64,000 nucleotides of DNA from Paragorgia papillata (GCA_035771165.1 JAWNZC010000407.1:1-64000), one strand, 5' to 3'; positions 1-13,518 are shown, counted from the stretch's first letter. Numbers and translations are program-made. The notes: generated by a model not told the origin, from the letters alone.

Positions 1-252
1 ATGTTACGATCAAAGTCTTGTTAAACTTGTAACAAAAATTGTGATGTCATGGCCATTCATTTCATTAGTGTTGAGTTCTGAATGTCATTTTGACCGTGTG
101 CAATACTGTAAATTACACAGAACCACTTTGTAGAAAATTAATGTACTGTAGTTGGTTGCATGGTATCCCTTTGGTGAAGTTAATACAAAAAATAGATTCA
201 TGTCAAATAAGTTCAGTAAGTGGATCTCATTTCCTAATATTTTCCTCCTTAC

Positions 253-2223
253 ATGAGCTTGATGAAGATCTGGAACCATCCACTTTAAGGAATTGCAGAA
301 TTGTTTTGTGGATAAACGACACTCCAAGAAAAGAACTTCTGCTAACTCCATCAAGCGCATGTCAAATGCCACCTTAGGTTCCTTTGGAGTTTCAGGCCAC
401 ATCCCATAACCAATAAGAGTTATACTAGGCTCTTCATTATGATAAAACATAACTGGAATCTTTATTTGAAAACCTAAACACAAGCACTTATCAATCAAAC
501 TGTAGATACAGTTTAAAAGTACAGTATAGTATATGTTTAATATACACACATTATATTAAACAGAAGTAGTAAATTGGTAAAACAATCGAGCTGTTAACTT
601 AATAAAAGCTGTTAGTTCATGGTTGTGTTCTACCTTTATGTATCAGGCAGCTGTGTCACTTCACACAAACACACATACACATATAATTATATATAATTTT
701 ATATACAGTGTACTCAAAAACTGAGAAACCCTTACCTGATGAGTTTACAACAATGATATTTTCAACATAACCATATACATCTGACCCATTATTTTCCTTT
801 TGCCATATGCCCCTTTCAATGTCAAGTAATTGAAATCCATTTTCCTACACAATAAAATAAATGAGAATAAAATTCTCATATTAATTAAATTATCAGAATG
901 TTAAAATTACTAAATACAGCAGTATTAAAAATTAGACATGTACTATATATGTAGGTACAGTAGTGCACAAATTAATAATAATGATAATTAGTTGGTGTAC
1001 ACTACATGTTGTGCTAAAATACTGATTATTAAAACAAATTTCAAGCCAAGGCCCTTTGTCAACAAGAAATGTAAAAAGGCCTTCACTTGAAATGTTAGAC
1101 CTGCTAAATTGTCAGTATTTCTGCAGTACACTTCATCATACCAACCAGCTCTCAATATTTTAAATTTTAATAATAACCCATTTGTGCTTAAGCCAGCCCA
1201 AAAAGGCCCCTTTGTTATTTTACTCTGTCTAACGCCATATTCATACAATTTTACTCATCAAAGAGATAACCCTAAGCAAACAAAAAAAATAAATTTACCA
1301 TAATTATTTCCTCTATTACGGTAAGCCCCCCTCCTCTATAAAGCCCCCTTTCTCTATTAAGCATCTCTTCTAATAACCCCCCCCCCCCACTCTTTAAGAG
1401 CTACTGTAAAATTCATAAGCTCCTCCTAAAGGGGGCACAATATAGGAAATACAGCAATTACTTTAAAAGGTTGCAATATACTGTATCTAGATGAATAATT
1501 TAAAAATAAGCCACAATGACCACTCATCTTTAGATATTGTAACTGTTAACAATTTAATCTTATTCTATATGCATACATATGTATATAGTAAATATGCATA
1601 TATATATATATAGTATATATGCATACATATGTATATAGTAGTATATATGTATGTAGGTATACACATAAAAGTATGGTACTGTATAAATACACTGCACCTT
1701 CCATAGCTCGGGTGTATGCAGGGAATTCTTGTGTATTTCAAGACAGCACTCGACACACATTAACTTCAAAATCCCACAGTCACGACATCTAGATTCAGCC
1801 ATTCTTGACCACTGATCATTAGAGCAGACAGCACCAGTAGGCAATGCTTCACTTGACACATATTTCTTCAACATTTTATCTTTTATATGAGTCCATGCTT
1901 TTATCTCTGTTTCTTTTCGTTGCCGATATTGTCTGACACGTTTTGTGATTAGGGACTGTCTTCCAAACTGTGGTATTGCAGAAATACAAGGCTCTTCCAA
2001 ATGAAAATTATTTTCAGTGTCTTCATCATCATGGTCTGATTCTAGTTGTCCTTCTGCAGAGATTGTTGGTGTGCTGCTGAACAAGGTGTTTCTTGGACAG
2101 AACCAGAGGAAGTACTTGCCAGTGACACTTGGACAGCTACAGAAAGCCTGGACCTTCTGTGCACTCGACCACCACTATATTGTACAACCTTGTACGTAGT
2201 TTTTGCAGGTTTTTTACGCACCC
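253..2223 (-). CDS. KDZ-type (CxC cluster) transposase, partial spliced gene
   Basis: Three minus-strand exons can be joined in phase. Exon 1 runs from an acceptor near 2223 to a donor near 1693 and holds a cysteine/histidine cluster (CRDCGILKLMCVECC then H-x4-LH at about 1730-1790). Exon 2 is 845-736, with acceptor tag/G and donor CAG/gtaagg. Exon 3 is 473-253 and encodes VTL-type motif ITLIGYGMWPETPKEPKVAF followed by a leucine-rich LFLECRLS segment. The CxC cluster followed by a 'YG-W-P-P--P--AF' block is typical of KDZ (Kyakuja-Dileera-Zisupton) transposases; that assignment is from family knowledge. Exon 2 starts and ends with one spare base, so the exon 1 donor must leave two; the CA/gtgtat site does this, the better-looking AAG/gtgcag does not. 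The frame changes near 2080 inside exon 1, so this copy may be broken or hold another small intron. The catalytic C-terminal part lies off the left edge. Confidence 0.6.
1565..1665. repeat. imperfect AT-rich repeat
   Basis: Interspersed copies of atgcatacatatgtatatag separated by TA runs. It lies just inside the intron following exon 1 of the KDZ-type gene and makes the apparent reading frame run on past the splice donor. Confidence 0.7.
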
Positions 2224-2314
2224 TAAGTAGTAAATACAGTGTAGCTTGTCAGTTAAAATAGTAATAAAACTGGTGAGATAAAAACAGAACTTTAATAACA
2301 TTTATGCCTGCAAC

Positions 2315-2316
<2 letters not shown>

Positions 2317-2355
<39 letters not shown>
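2317..2355. repeat. (TA)n microsatellite
   Basis: Uninterrupted AT dinucleotide run upstream of the palindrome at 2415-2734. Confidence 0.95.
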
Positions 2356-2361
<6 letters not shown>

Positions 2362-2414
2362 AAGATGTTGTAAAAACTTTTGGCAGAGTGCTCGATGGGA
2401 ATCCAGAGCATATT

Positions 2415-2734
2415 ATAGTTAAAGTTCAAAGACTCAACAGGTTTGATTAGACATTTTATTACTATTTAGTTTCGTGCCACAAATATTGTGTGGTACTCTT
2501 CAGATAAAATGGTCTAATGACTAAGATGTAGTTACAGAGATGATTATATAAGTGTCTAGATAGGGATAGAATTTCCAAATAATCCCTATCTAGACACTTA
2601 TATAATCATCTCTGTAACTACATCTTAGTCATTAGACCATTTTATCTGAAGAGTACCACACAATATTTGTGGCACGAAACTAAATAGTAATAAAATGTCT
2701 AATCAAACCTGTTGAGTCTTTGAACTTTAACTAT
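2415..2734. repeat. perfect 153-bp-arm inverted repeat (foldback)
   Basis: Arms 2415-2567 and 2582-2734 read as exact reverse complements with a 14-base spacer. No mismatch was seen on reading across. The right arm runs straight into a (TA)n tract (2734-2755). No reading frame is present. It could be a foldback transposon or MITE, a recent inverted duplication, or an assembly artefact. Confidence 0.9.
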
Positions 2735-2755
2735 ATATATATATATATATATATA

Positions 2756-2927
2756 CAAAGTATAAAGTATAGTTTTACCTTAAAGTCTTCGCTACCAGAG
2801 GTTTCACCCTAAACGGGATCATCAGGCGACTGAAAAATATCGGTTAGTGGCCTGCTTAAATGCGTTAGTTGGGGCGTGGGTGTGGGCGTCGAAACGTCCG
2901 GCGGATTCATTTGGAGCGTGGGTGTGG
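2756..2927 (-). mobile_element. inverted PLE 3'-end fragment at the element's 5' boundary
   Basis: Reads on the minus strand as the last codons of the PLE frame (proline/threonine-rich VSTPTPT repeats), the hammerhead ribozyme and the start of the tail. It abuts the plus-strand tandem copy head-to-head near 2928. Because of this, the open frame that appears to start at 2869 begins with about 20 meaningless antisense residues before the genuine PLE sequence. Confidence 0.85.
2784..2832 (-). ncRNA. hammerhead ribozyme (PLE type), copy 1
   Basis: On the minus strand CTGATGA (2825-2819) is followed by a short CCC/GGG stem II and GAAA. A minimal stem III (ACC-TCT-GGT) follows, with cleavage predicted after GGTA between 2793 and 2792. 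Flanking TCGC and GCGA form stem I. Minimal type I hammerheads are known in PLE pLTRs. Confidence 0.7.
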
Positions 2928-3793
2928 GATTAGCTATAGTTGCATGAACAACGTCAAGTCCATTATCACGAAACATAATTCACGCACAATCAGGAAAAGC
3001 AAGCCACGAAGCATAGTTACAAGCAGTTGCAATTGCAGGATTAAGGACAATTGCCCCCTACGTGGGCAATGCATGACAAACAACATAGTATACAAGGCAT
3101 CTATTTCCATAAGCAACACGAACATCACTAAGCAATACATTGGCATGACAGCAAGTACATTTAAAGAGCGATATCGTAACCATACTAAATCTTTCCAGAA
3201 TAAAAAGTATTCAAATGAGACGGAACTTTCGAAATACATTTGGAATCTAAAAGAAAAAAACCTAAGTTTCGACATAACCTGGTCTATACTAAAACACTCA
3301 ATTTCCTACACGGGAGGATCAAAAAGATGCAATTTATGTTTGGACGAAAAACTTTTCATCATGAAGGCAGACAAACAACTCTTACTAAACAAAAGATCAG
3401 AAATAGTTTCGACGTGTCGGCACAAAAATAGATTTCGGATCAACAACCTAAACAATCAAAGGAATGCGCGCAACGTTTCGACGCCCACACCCACGCTCCA
3501 AATGAATCCACCGGACGTTTCGACGCCCACACCCACGCCCCAACTAACGCATTTAAGCAGCCCACTAACCGATATTTTTCAGTCGCCTGATGATCCCGTT
3601 TAGGGTGAAACCTCTGGTAGCGAAGACTTTAAGGTAAAACTATACTTTATACTTTGTATTTTGCTCTATCTATATATGGTATTGAGCACTCTCTAACATT
3701 TCGTGAACGAAAACTCACTTATATTCGCACCCGTATACCGGTTGTGCACTCTTGTTTACGTAGTTTTGTAGTTTTATAGTATTATACCTTAAA
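2928..3793 (+). pseudogene. PLE 5' pLTR: partial upstream tandem copy with GIY-YIG C-terminal half
   Basis: Nearly identical to 10854-11650. The frame from about 2929 to 3603 encodes the cysteine cluster CNCRIKDNCPLRGQC and the GIY-YIG core (IVYKASI ... KQYIGM ... ERYRNH). A P/T-rich tail ending SPDDPV-stop follows. It lacks the RT and starts without its own methionine. Bases 3604-3793 form the tail plus the leader of the main frame; 3725-3793 is not shared with the 3' copy, so it is probably the internal 5' UTR. Confidence 0.8.
3580..3628 (+). ncRNA. hammerhead ribozyme (PLE type), copy 2, overlapping stop codon
   Basis: CTGATGA at 3587-3593, GAAA at 3607-3610, short stem III 3610-3618, predicted cleavage after A3619, stem I TCGC (3583-3586) with GCGA (3620-3623). 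The TAG stop of the upstream frame (3601-3603) sits in the stem II loop, so ribozyme and C-terminus share sequence. Confidence 0.75.
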
Positions 3794-5167
3794 ATGCGAA
3801 AATTTCGGTTTGACCATTCACTGAAAAACATTCCAATACCACCACAAGATGCTTATTTGAAAGATTTGATCGAAAAAATTGAAAGCGTAATAAAACGTAT
3901 GAGATGGAAAGCTCACTTTTTTCTTAATGGTGATAGAAACCCGTCAAAAAATAACCATTTCGGACTGCCTTCTAACAAGACACCTCCCACTATTTTGGAT
4001 ATTAAACCTTTCGAAGACGACTTAATAAAACTCATTGAAAACACCAAATTTCGGCATACGAGCAATCCATTTCAGGAATCTTTGGCAAACGATTTGAAGA
4101 AAATTAATTCGTCACCTAATATTTTTGTTTCCGCCGACAAAACTAGAAACATTTATGAAACCTCGCTCGACACATACAACAATCTTTTGCATGACAATAT
4201 AACAAAAACATATAAACATGGATCAGAGGGCACCATAGAACAGATAGACAATGAACTGAAACACATTTCGAATAACTTGGGAATTGGCGACCGTATTGAA
4301 CACATGAAAAAACGCGAAACATTTATTTCGCTCAAAGATCATAAGGACAATTTCGAAAACAACCCAACATGCCGATTAATTAATCCTGCTAAAAGTGAGT
4401 CCGGAAAGCTCAGCAAAGTAATTCTTGATAAAATCAACTCTAAGTTAAGGAACATTTTGAACGTAAATCAATGGAGAAACACACAAGAAGTAATCGAATG
4501 GTTTGGCAACATTGAAGAGAAAAACAGACATACCTTCATTTCGTTTGACATTGTTAATTTCTACCCTTCAATTTCAGAAGACCTTCTGGACCAAGCATTA
4601 TCTTGGGCCAGAAATTTGGCTATCATTACCGAAAGTGACATTTCAATAATAAAACACGCTAGAAAATCGCTCCTTTTCAACAACGAAAAACCGTGGATAA
4701 AAAAAGACAGCAACAGTTTATTTGATGTTACCATGGGTAGCTATGACGGCGCTGAAGTATGCGAACTAGTAGGCCTTTTCATTCTAAACGACCTAGGGAA
4801 AAAGTTTGGCAACCAAAATATTGGCCTATATAGAGACGACGGATTGGCAGTACTAAAAAATAAGACCGCACGATTGGCAGACAAAACAAGAAAAGATCTT
4901 CACAAAAGTTTCGAACAGTTTGGCTTAAAAATCACGGCAGAAGCAAATTTAATTTCAGTAAACTTTTTAGACGTTACTTTCGACCTAAGCAATGGAAAAT
5001 ACAAACCTTTTCGAAAGCCCAATGACGATCCATTATACATAAACAAGCAATCAAACCACCCACCAAGCATTTTAAGACAGCTACCTACATCAATCAACAA
5101 GCGCATTTCCCTCCTCTCGTCTGACGAGCAGACATTCCATGAAACCGCACCAATTTACCAAGATGCA

Positions 5168-5171
5168 TTAA
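5168..5171 (+). other. TTAA target-site duplication, left copy
   Basis: TTAA flanks the left terminal inverted repeat. The unoccupied site is seen in the PLE copy at 31,808-31,815 (minus strand), where gcattaaggcgcagc is continuous with a single TTAA. Confidence 0.95.
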
Positions 5172-5196
5172 GGTGGTTGCCCTGGCTAATTTTTGG
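5172..5196 (+). repeat. left terminal inverted repeat
   Basis: 25 bp starting GGTGGTTGCCCTGG, matching the right end except for one extra T in the T-run. Confidence 0.95.
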
Positions 5197-5426
5197 TTTT
5201 CAGATTTCCCCCATCTTTTGATATATAACACTTTATTACATCTAATATTGACAAAATGTGTTATTTTTCTCCAATCGTTTGCCCAAACTTCGCTGGACGC
5301 TTCGGAATATGACTAGTTTACCGGAAGTTGACCTGTGAAATGCGTCAAAAGGCTGGGTCGGTTGCTAACCGCATGACTGAGCATGCGGAATTCTGGTCAG
5401 CGCCTTTTTTATAACACAAGTGCAAA

Positions 5427-6380
5427 ATGGCGTTGTATGTCGCCAGACGCGAGGCCGCTTTTATGGCCTTCAACGACGAATTCACAAGGAACGGGTATGT
5501 ATTTTGTTATATTTTCTGTGCGTTTGATATATTTTATATGTGTCCTAAGTAATCAGCGTAAATATCTGTTTCAGTTACGGTAAAGCACCAGAAGGGCTTG
5601 TCCGCATTTTAGCGGACTTTCAACTAAAGCCTGGCGAGACGGCGTGCGAGGGGAGAGCACGCATCTACAAACGGTTGTGGTGTCTTCTCTGGGTAAGTTA
5701 TACTTAACTTTTGTTAAACTTTCGTTTATCAGACTGCACAAAGATTATCTAAAATGTACTGCTGTTTTCTTCGGTGTGCATTGTTCAGTTCGAGATTCCA
5801 TTGTATACATTGCGCTAATCCCTGGCGGTGATATGCGCAACTCGCTAATATTTCGCGAGCAGTTAGCAAAGTTAGCAGTGTACTTGCGCTGCTCTCAGTT
5901 CAATCGCCACCTTATTTTGCACCATAAGTTAGGTATATTTTGCATTTCTTTGCAGTTTGGTAGTGGAAAGAAATTGGGGGCGGAGGTGAAGGCAACGGGG
6001 CCCACATATGTGTACCCCTCGACTCTGAAAGCAATTGTAAGGGAGATCATCCCCGAGGGCCTGGTGGATCAACCAGATCCAACCCATGCAGGAGTAAGTA
6101 CTATTTATTATATTTATGTTCGAGAAATATGCTTTATTTTTTTTGCTTCTAATTACTTATTGAATGAATGTAAAATATGAGTTTGCCATAGATTTTAAAA
6201 TGACAGAGTCACAGAGACTAGTAAACCAGGTTGTCATCTATTTATAAGTATTTATACACTAACATCAATTTATTTATTTACATATATACTTATTCATTGT
6301 TTTGAATTTTCTAGGTGTACAAAGTCAACATTGGTGACTTGCACCATGCCAAGTGGCCAGCAGCAAAAAAAAAGAAATAA
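5427..6380 (+). CDS. uncharacterised 129-aa accessory protein of the Kolobok-like transposon (4 exons)
   Basis: Exons 5427-5494, 5575-5692, 5956-6093 and 6315-6380 have donors gtatgt, gtaagt, gtaagt and acceptors tttcag, tttgcag, ttctag; the phases agree throughout (2, 0, 0). The product starts MALYVARREAAF, has a charged middle (KPGETACEGRARIYKRLW, then FGSGKKLGAEVK), and ends in a lysine run (WPAAKKKK) before TAA. AATAAA overlaps the stop, at 6377. No known domain was recognised. It is small and basic at the end, so nucleic-acid binding or nuclear localisation is possible, but that is inference. It lies convergent to the transposase gene between the same inverted repeats, so it belongs to the transposon rather than the host. 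The ATG context (caaaATGGcg) is good for initiation. Confidence 0.7.
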
Positions 6381-7083
6381 AAATATTTACAAAAACACAA
6401 CATTGGTCGATTTGGTCTAATAAATACAGGATTCAACTCCTGTCAGGGTTTCAGAAGCTTTTTCTTAGTATTTAAGCTTGACGAATGTCCACTTCTCGTC
6501 TGTTACCTCCAAGCTCGCAAATGGTAACAGTAGTCTCCCATTACCTATCCATAAGCATAACCCTAATCCTAACCCTAAAATAAGGTGGTAGACTAGTCTA
6601 TATGGATTGTTACTATGAAGTATGTCCCACACACCCTCACACATATAGACCCTATGCAAAAATGGCTGTCATTTTAAAATTCTTTTATATGCATTTGAGA
6701 GTAATCATTATTTTGAATTGCAAAAACAACAGATGGTAGTCAGGCTTATTAAAATGCACATCAAACAAGTTTAAATTGGCAGCCATTTATGCATGGGGTC
6801 TATCATACGGTAATTCCCAAACTCATTAATAATTCATGAGGAAATCAGTACCAATGTCAGTGGTTTTATATCTGATAAAGATAACTCCTGATTTACATAA
6901 ACTTTAGCTTTGATTTTCTCGGCTTAGACAAGCTTATTTTTCAAACTTACTACACCAATGAACTTACCAAGTAGTTCATTTTTGAAGCCGTTCAATAAAC
7001 TCGCAGTTCATGTTTTATCAGATATAAAAACACTCAGGTTTGTCTCGTGTCTTTATATCTGATATAACACTCCTGCTCGTTTA
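6381..7083. other. intergenic region between the convergent transposon genes, with inverted repeats
   Basis: No gene seen. A 16-base motif TTTTATATCTGATAAA (6864-6879) recurs inverted at 7014-7029 and its core again direct at 7055-7066. This could be a nested MITE end or a paired 3' element. A short telomere-like stretch (taaccctaatcctaacccta) lies near 6557-6577. Confidence 0.5.
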
Positions 7084-9867
<2,784 letters not shown>

Positions 9868-10616
9868 ATTAACTAATCTGAACTTCTGAAGGGTTATTGG
9901 AGCCCGCATTTCGCGTCGCCGGTCAGCGCAACGGAAGTCAATTAGTCAGACACACCTTCAGTACGCTTCCATATTCGACAACGCCTAGCAACGACCCAAA
10001 CAAAGCTCTAATCTAGTACAAAAACGCAACTGTGGGCCCCTAGGGTAAGGAATATTTGTCCAAAATGGCGGACAATTGTGGACGACAACGAACAGTCGAA
10101 TTTTAGAAGGAAATCAACCCGATTTTGCGCGTAATCTCAAAAAATAGAGGTTCTCTTGAACTCTTTTGCATTTTTCTTTCTCAGTATGTAAGCAAAACTC
10201 TTCATATTTGGTGAAATTCATCAAACTACCACAACAAACAAACGCTAGCTTGCGAACTTGTGTACGTTGTGTCTTCCTGATTTTATTCTTGGGTATAGTG
10301 GCCTATTGCAAAAATTTGTCTAATGTTAATAATATTTCAAATATTTCAGTTCGCAAGCTAGCGATTCTTTTTATTGACGTCATATTTACGAATCCACTTT
10401 CATTTTTGCAAAATAATAAATATATCTCTAAATATATCACTTTTTCGCCATATTGAGCCCTCAGGGCAATGCTTATAATCTAATTATAGGAAGGTGTCAG
10501 GTTACAATGATTACCGATTTTGAATGTTGGGTACCTAAGATATCCACACAGAAAGTTTCAAATTGATATTGTACTTTCTTTTCGGGATATACGTCTCTAA
10601 ACTTTGTTTAAAAATT
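9868..10616. other. transposon 3'-side subterminal region and transposase promoter side
   Basis: No gene seen. A 15-bp inverted pair CGCTAGCTTGCGAAC (10243-10257) and its complement (10349-10363) enclose 91 bp. A ccaaaatggcggac motif at about 10060-10073 resembles a YY1-type site and could be part of the promoter for the minus-strand transposase gene. Confidence 0.4.
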
Positions 10617-10640
10617 CCAAAATTAGCCAGGGCAACCACC
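10617..10640 (-). repeat. right terminal inverted repeat
   Basis: 24 bp, reverse complement of 5172-5196 apart from one T in the T-run. Followed directly by the TTAA duplication 10641-10644. Confidence 0.95.
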
Positions 10641-10644
10641 TTAA
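10641..10644 (+). other. TTAA target-site duplication, right copy
   Basis: Pairs with 5168-5171; the PLE frame resumes immediately after it (ggcgcagcaa). Confidence 0.95.
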
Positions 10645-11504
10645 GGCGCAGCAATTTCAACCATGAGCTAAACTACACACAAGAAACACCACAGCAAACA
10701 CGCAGAAATAGACACCGCAATATCATCTGGTATAACCCTCCATTTAACAAAAATGTCAAAACAAACATAGGACGCAATTTTCTTAGCCTTATTGACAAGC
10801 ACTTTCCACCAGGACACAAGGTTCACAAACTTTTTAACAGAAACACAGTCAAGATTAGCTATAGTTGCATGAACAACGTCAAGTCCATTATCACGAAACA
10901 TAATTCACGCACAATCAGGAAAAGCAAGGCACGAAGCATAGTTACAAGCAGTTGCAATTGCAGGATTAAGGACAATTGCCCCCTACGTGGGCAATGCATG
11001 ACAAACAACATAGTATACAAGGCATCTATTTCCATAAGCAACACGAACATCACTAAGCAATACATTGGCATGACAGCAAGTACATTTAAAGAGCGATATC
11101 GTAACCATACTAAATCTTTCCAGAATAAAAAGTATTCAAATGAGACGGAACTTTCGAAATACATTTGGAATCTAAAAGAAAAAAACCTAAGTTTCGACAT
11201 AACCTGGTCTATACTAAAACACTCAATTTCCTACACGGGAGGATCAAAAAGATGCAATTTATGTTTGGACGAAAAACTTTTCATCATGAAGGCAGACAAA
11301 CAACTCTTACTAAACAAAAGATCAGAAATAGTTTCGACGTGTCGGCACAAAAATAGATTTCGGATCAACAACCTAAACAATCAAAGGAATGCGCGCAACG
11401 TTTCGACGCCCACACCCACGCTCCAAATGAATCCGCCGGACGTTTCGACGCCCACATCCACGCCCCAACTAACGCATTTAAGCAGCCCACTAACCGATAT
11501 TTTT

Positions 11505-11553
11505 CAGTCGCCTGATGATCCCGTTTAGGGTGAAACCTCTGGTAGCGAAGACT
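11505..11553 (+). ncRNA. hammerhead ribozyme (PLE type), copy 3
   Basis: Same core as at 3580-3628, offset by 7,925 bp: CTGATGA 11512-11518, GAAA 11532-11535, predicted cleavage after A11544. The TAG stop of the PLE frame is again inside stem II. Confidence 0.75.
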
Positions 11554-11642
11554 TTAAGGTAAAACTATACTTTATACTTTGTATTTTGCTCTATCTATAT
11601 ATGGTATTGAGCACTCTCTAACATTTCGTGAACGAAAACTCA

Positions 11643-11645
<3 letters not shown>

Positions 11646-11694
<49 letters not shown>

Positions 11695-11706
11695 ATATAT
11701 ATATAT
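11646..11706. repeat. (TA)n microsatellite at the PLE 3' end
   Basis: Begins exactly where homology to the PLE tail ends (ctcacttata). The reversed PLE near 30.8 kb also ends in (TA)n, so TA-rich DNA may be a preferred target or a product of 3'-end joining. Confidence 0.9.
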
Positions 11707-11707
11707 A

Positions 11708-12504
11708 GTTTTTACAGTACTTCTATATATCCTTTCATAATCTATCAATAATTTAGTTGCGTGATTGAGTAAATTGTCTGAATCCAAGATATATTAAAAT
11801 TTCTTTTTTTTTCATGATCCTCAGGATTGCTTTTGTTGACAAACAGATTAATTAGCCTATATATGCGGCTGCCATCATCAGAGTCCGGAGATAACAGTTT
11901 TGTATTAAAAACATTTAATTATGAACCTGCTCAGCTTTCAAGTCACACTAAATAGATATGTAGACCAACCAGAGTACTAGACCGCATTCTGACAAACGGT
12001 CCTCGTTTGAAACATTAATACCTATTCTATACTTCGATAGTAAACAAACCTTTCAGCTTAATTTCTGTTCGATCTTAGCTTCTTTAGTTTAAGCTTATAC
12101 AGTAATAAAAAAAAGATCACGCGTGTCGTGATAACAAACCCCAACGAACATGTTGACTCTCTTTTCAGTCATGAATATTAATGACACAAACTGACAAAAG
12201 ACAACAAGTCACACAACGTGAAATACAATCACAGATAACTACTGACTAAATTACTTACATTTTTTTATAAATACTATCAATACAATGACAAACAACAAAA
12301 ACGCAAGCCAAAACAACTCCTTTATTTCAGTGATACAGGTAGAATACAACATGGCGAGTATGCCTTGTACCCGGTCCTTTAGATCGTGATAACTAATCAA
12401 ACTCTCAGTAGGTAAAGTAGATCTTCTATTATCGCATATATGCGTGTAATGAGATACCAATGAAACCTTGTTAATATACGTGTAATCAGGTGCGAATCGG
12501 GTGA
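11708..12504. other. unassigned region
   Basis: No recognisable gene. A minus-strand frame of about 85 codons (12251-12504, running on into the foldback arm) ends in a hydrophobic segment (LFWLAFLLFVIVLIVFIKKC). It resembles nothing I know and may be chance. Confidence 0.3.
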
Positions 12505-13478
12505 CCTGGAACGCTAACGTCCAGTCATTCGGGGGGCAAAAAGTGAGGCAAAAAGTTCCAGGCCCTTGCGCGGTTTGCAGGTAGAATTCAGTCTCCCACA
12601 AAATGTTTTTTACACGGCCGCCCATCTTGAGCGAACTGCGAAGACTCGAAAAGGTTTGAAAAATTATTTATTGAATCATTTTATCACGCTATGGGTTGTG
12701 CTATGCTGCCGAACTAATTATGCAGTGATTGTCTATTTGTTGCTATAGTAAAAGTCATTGTCTTTACAAAACGTGCACGAAGTTTGTCAGTGAAGAAATT
12801 AAATCAAATTTTCGTTATATTATAAACCATATATATTAGAGTTTCGTCACTCCGAAGAGGATACAAAAAATCAACAGAAACTTAGTATAGAATATGCCGT
12901 TTAGGTTAGTACCAGTTTCATCAGTGTCATTTTGTTTAAAAAGCATTCCGCATTCGTACCGAAAACAACAACTAGCCGTGAGTAAACGTGAAAAATAAAC
13001 AATCTAGTTGTCAGTTATTTCTTAAAATATCATAATGCTGTTTAACACATTCGAACAAAGAATTAAAGGAGCAGAAATAAGAAAATGACATTGGATATCA
13101 AGTATCAATACGTCTTCAAACTCGTACAAGAATAGCTTTCTCACCTTTTCGGCTGGCTGTTTTCATCATAGCCAGCAAAAGGACGTCTGTTTTCTCAGCC
13201 TATTTTCATCCCGAGACCCGAGCTTAATTTACTGTATAATTTCGGACTGCTATACAGTAAATAAAACAACAACAGCACTGCACAACAATGGGAAACCATT
13301 AAATGCACGTTTAATAATTTGATAAATAATTTTTTCAAACCTTTTCGAGCCTTCGCAGTTCGCTCAAGACGGGCGGCCGTGTAAAATACATTTTGTGGGA
13401 GACTGAATCCTACCTGCAAACCGCGCAGGGGCCTGGAACTTTTTGCCTCACTTTTTGGTTCTTCGTTAGCGTTCCAGG
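12505..13478. repeat. foldback element with about 160-bp imperfect inverted ends
   Basis: The left end (12505 to about 12668, starting cctggaacgctaacg) is repeated inverted at about 13322-13478. There are a few substitutions and small indels; the inner part shares tctcccacaaaatgt and a gaactgcgaag block. The 650-bp core has no gene. It ends about 40 bp from the stop of the hAT-like pseudogene, so it may have truncated that gene. Confidence 0.75.
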
Positions 13479-13518
13479 TATCACATTTTAACTTTATACA
13501 TCGAGTTCACTGGAACAA

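Noticed and set aside
988..1303. Short frames on both strands near 1.0-1.3 kb
   Set aside because: They lie in the presumed intron between KDZ exons 1 and 2, with no matching splice sites or motifs.
2869..2928. Start codon at 2869 as N-terminus of a GIY-YIG protein
   Set aside because: These codons are antisense to the inverted PLE fragment; real homology to the PLE begins only at about 2929.
6551..6582. Telomere-like CCCTAA repeats
   Set aside because: Only about three imperfect units; too short to call a telomeric or interstitial telomere tract.
12251..12625. 124-codon minus-strand frame ending in a hydrophobic helix
   Set aside because: Its first third is the foldback arm, which is repeated elsewhere; the remainder has no recognisable relation and no supporting signals.
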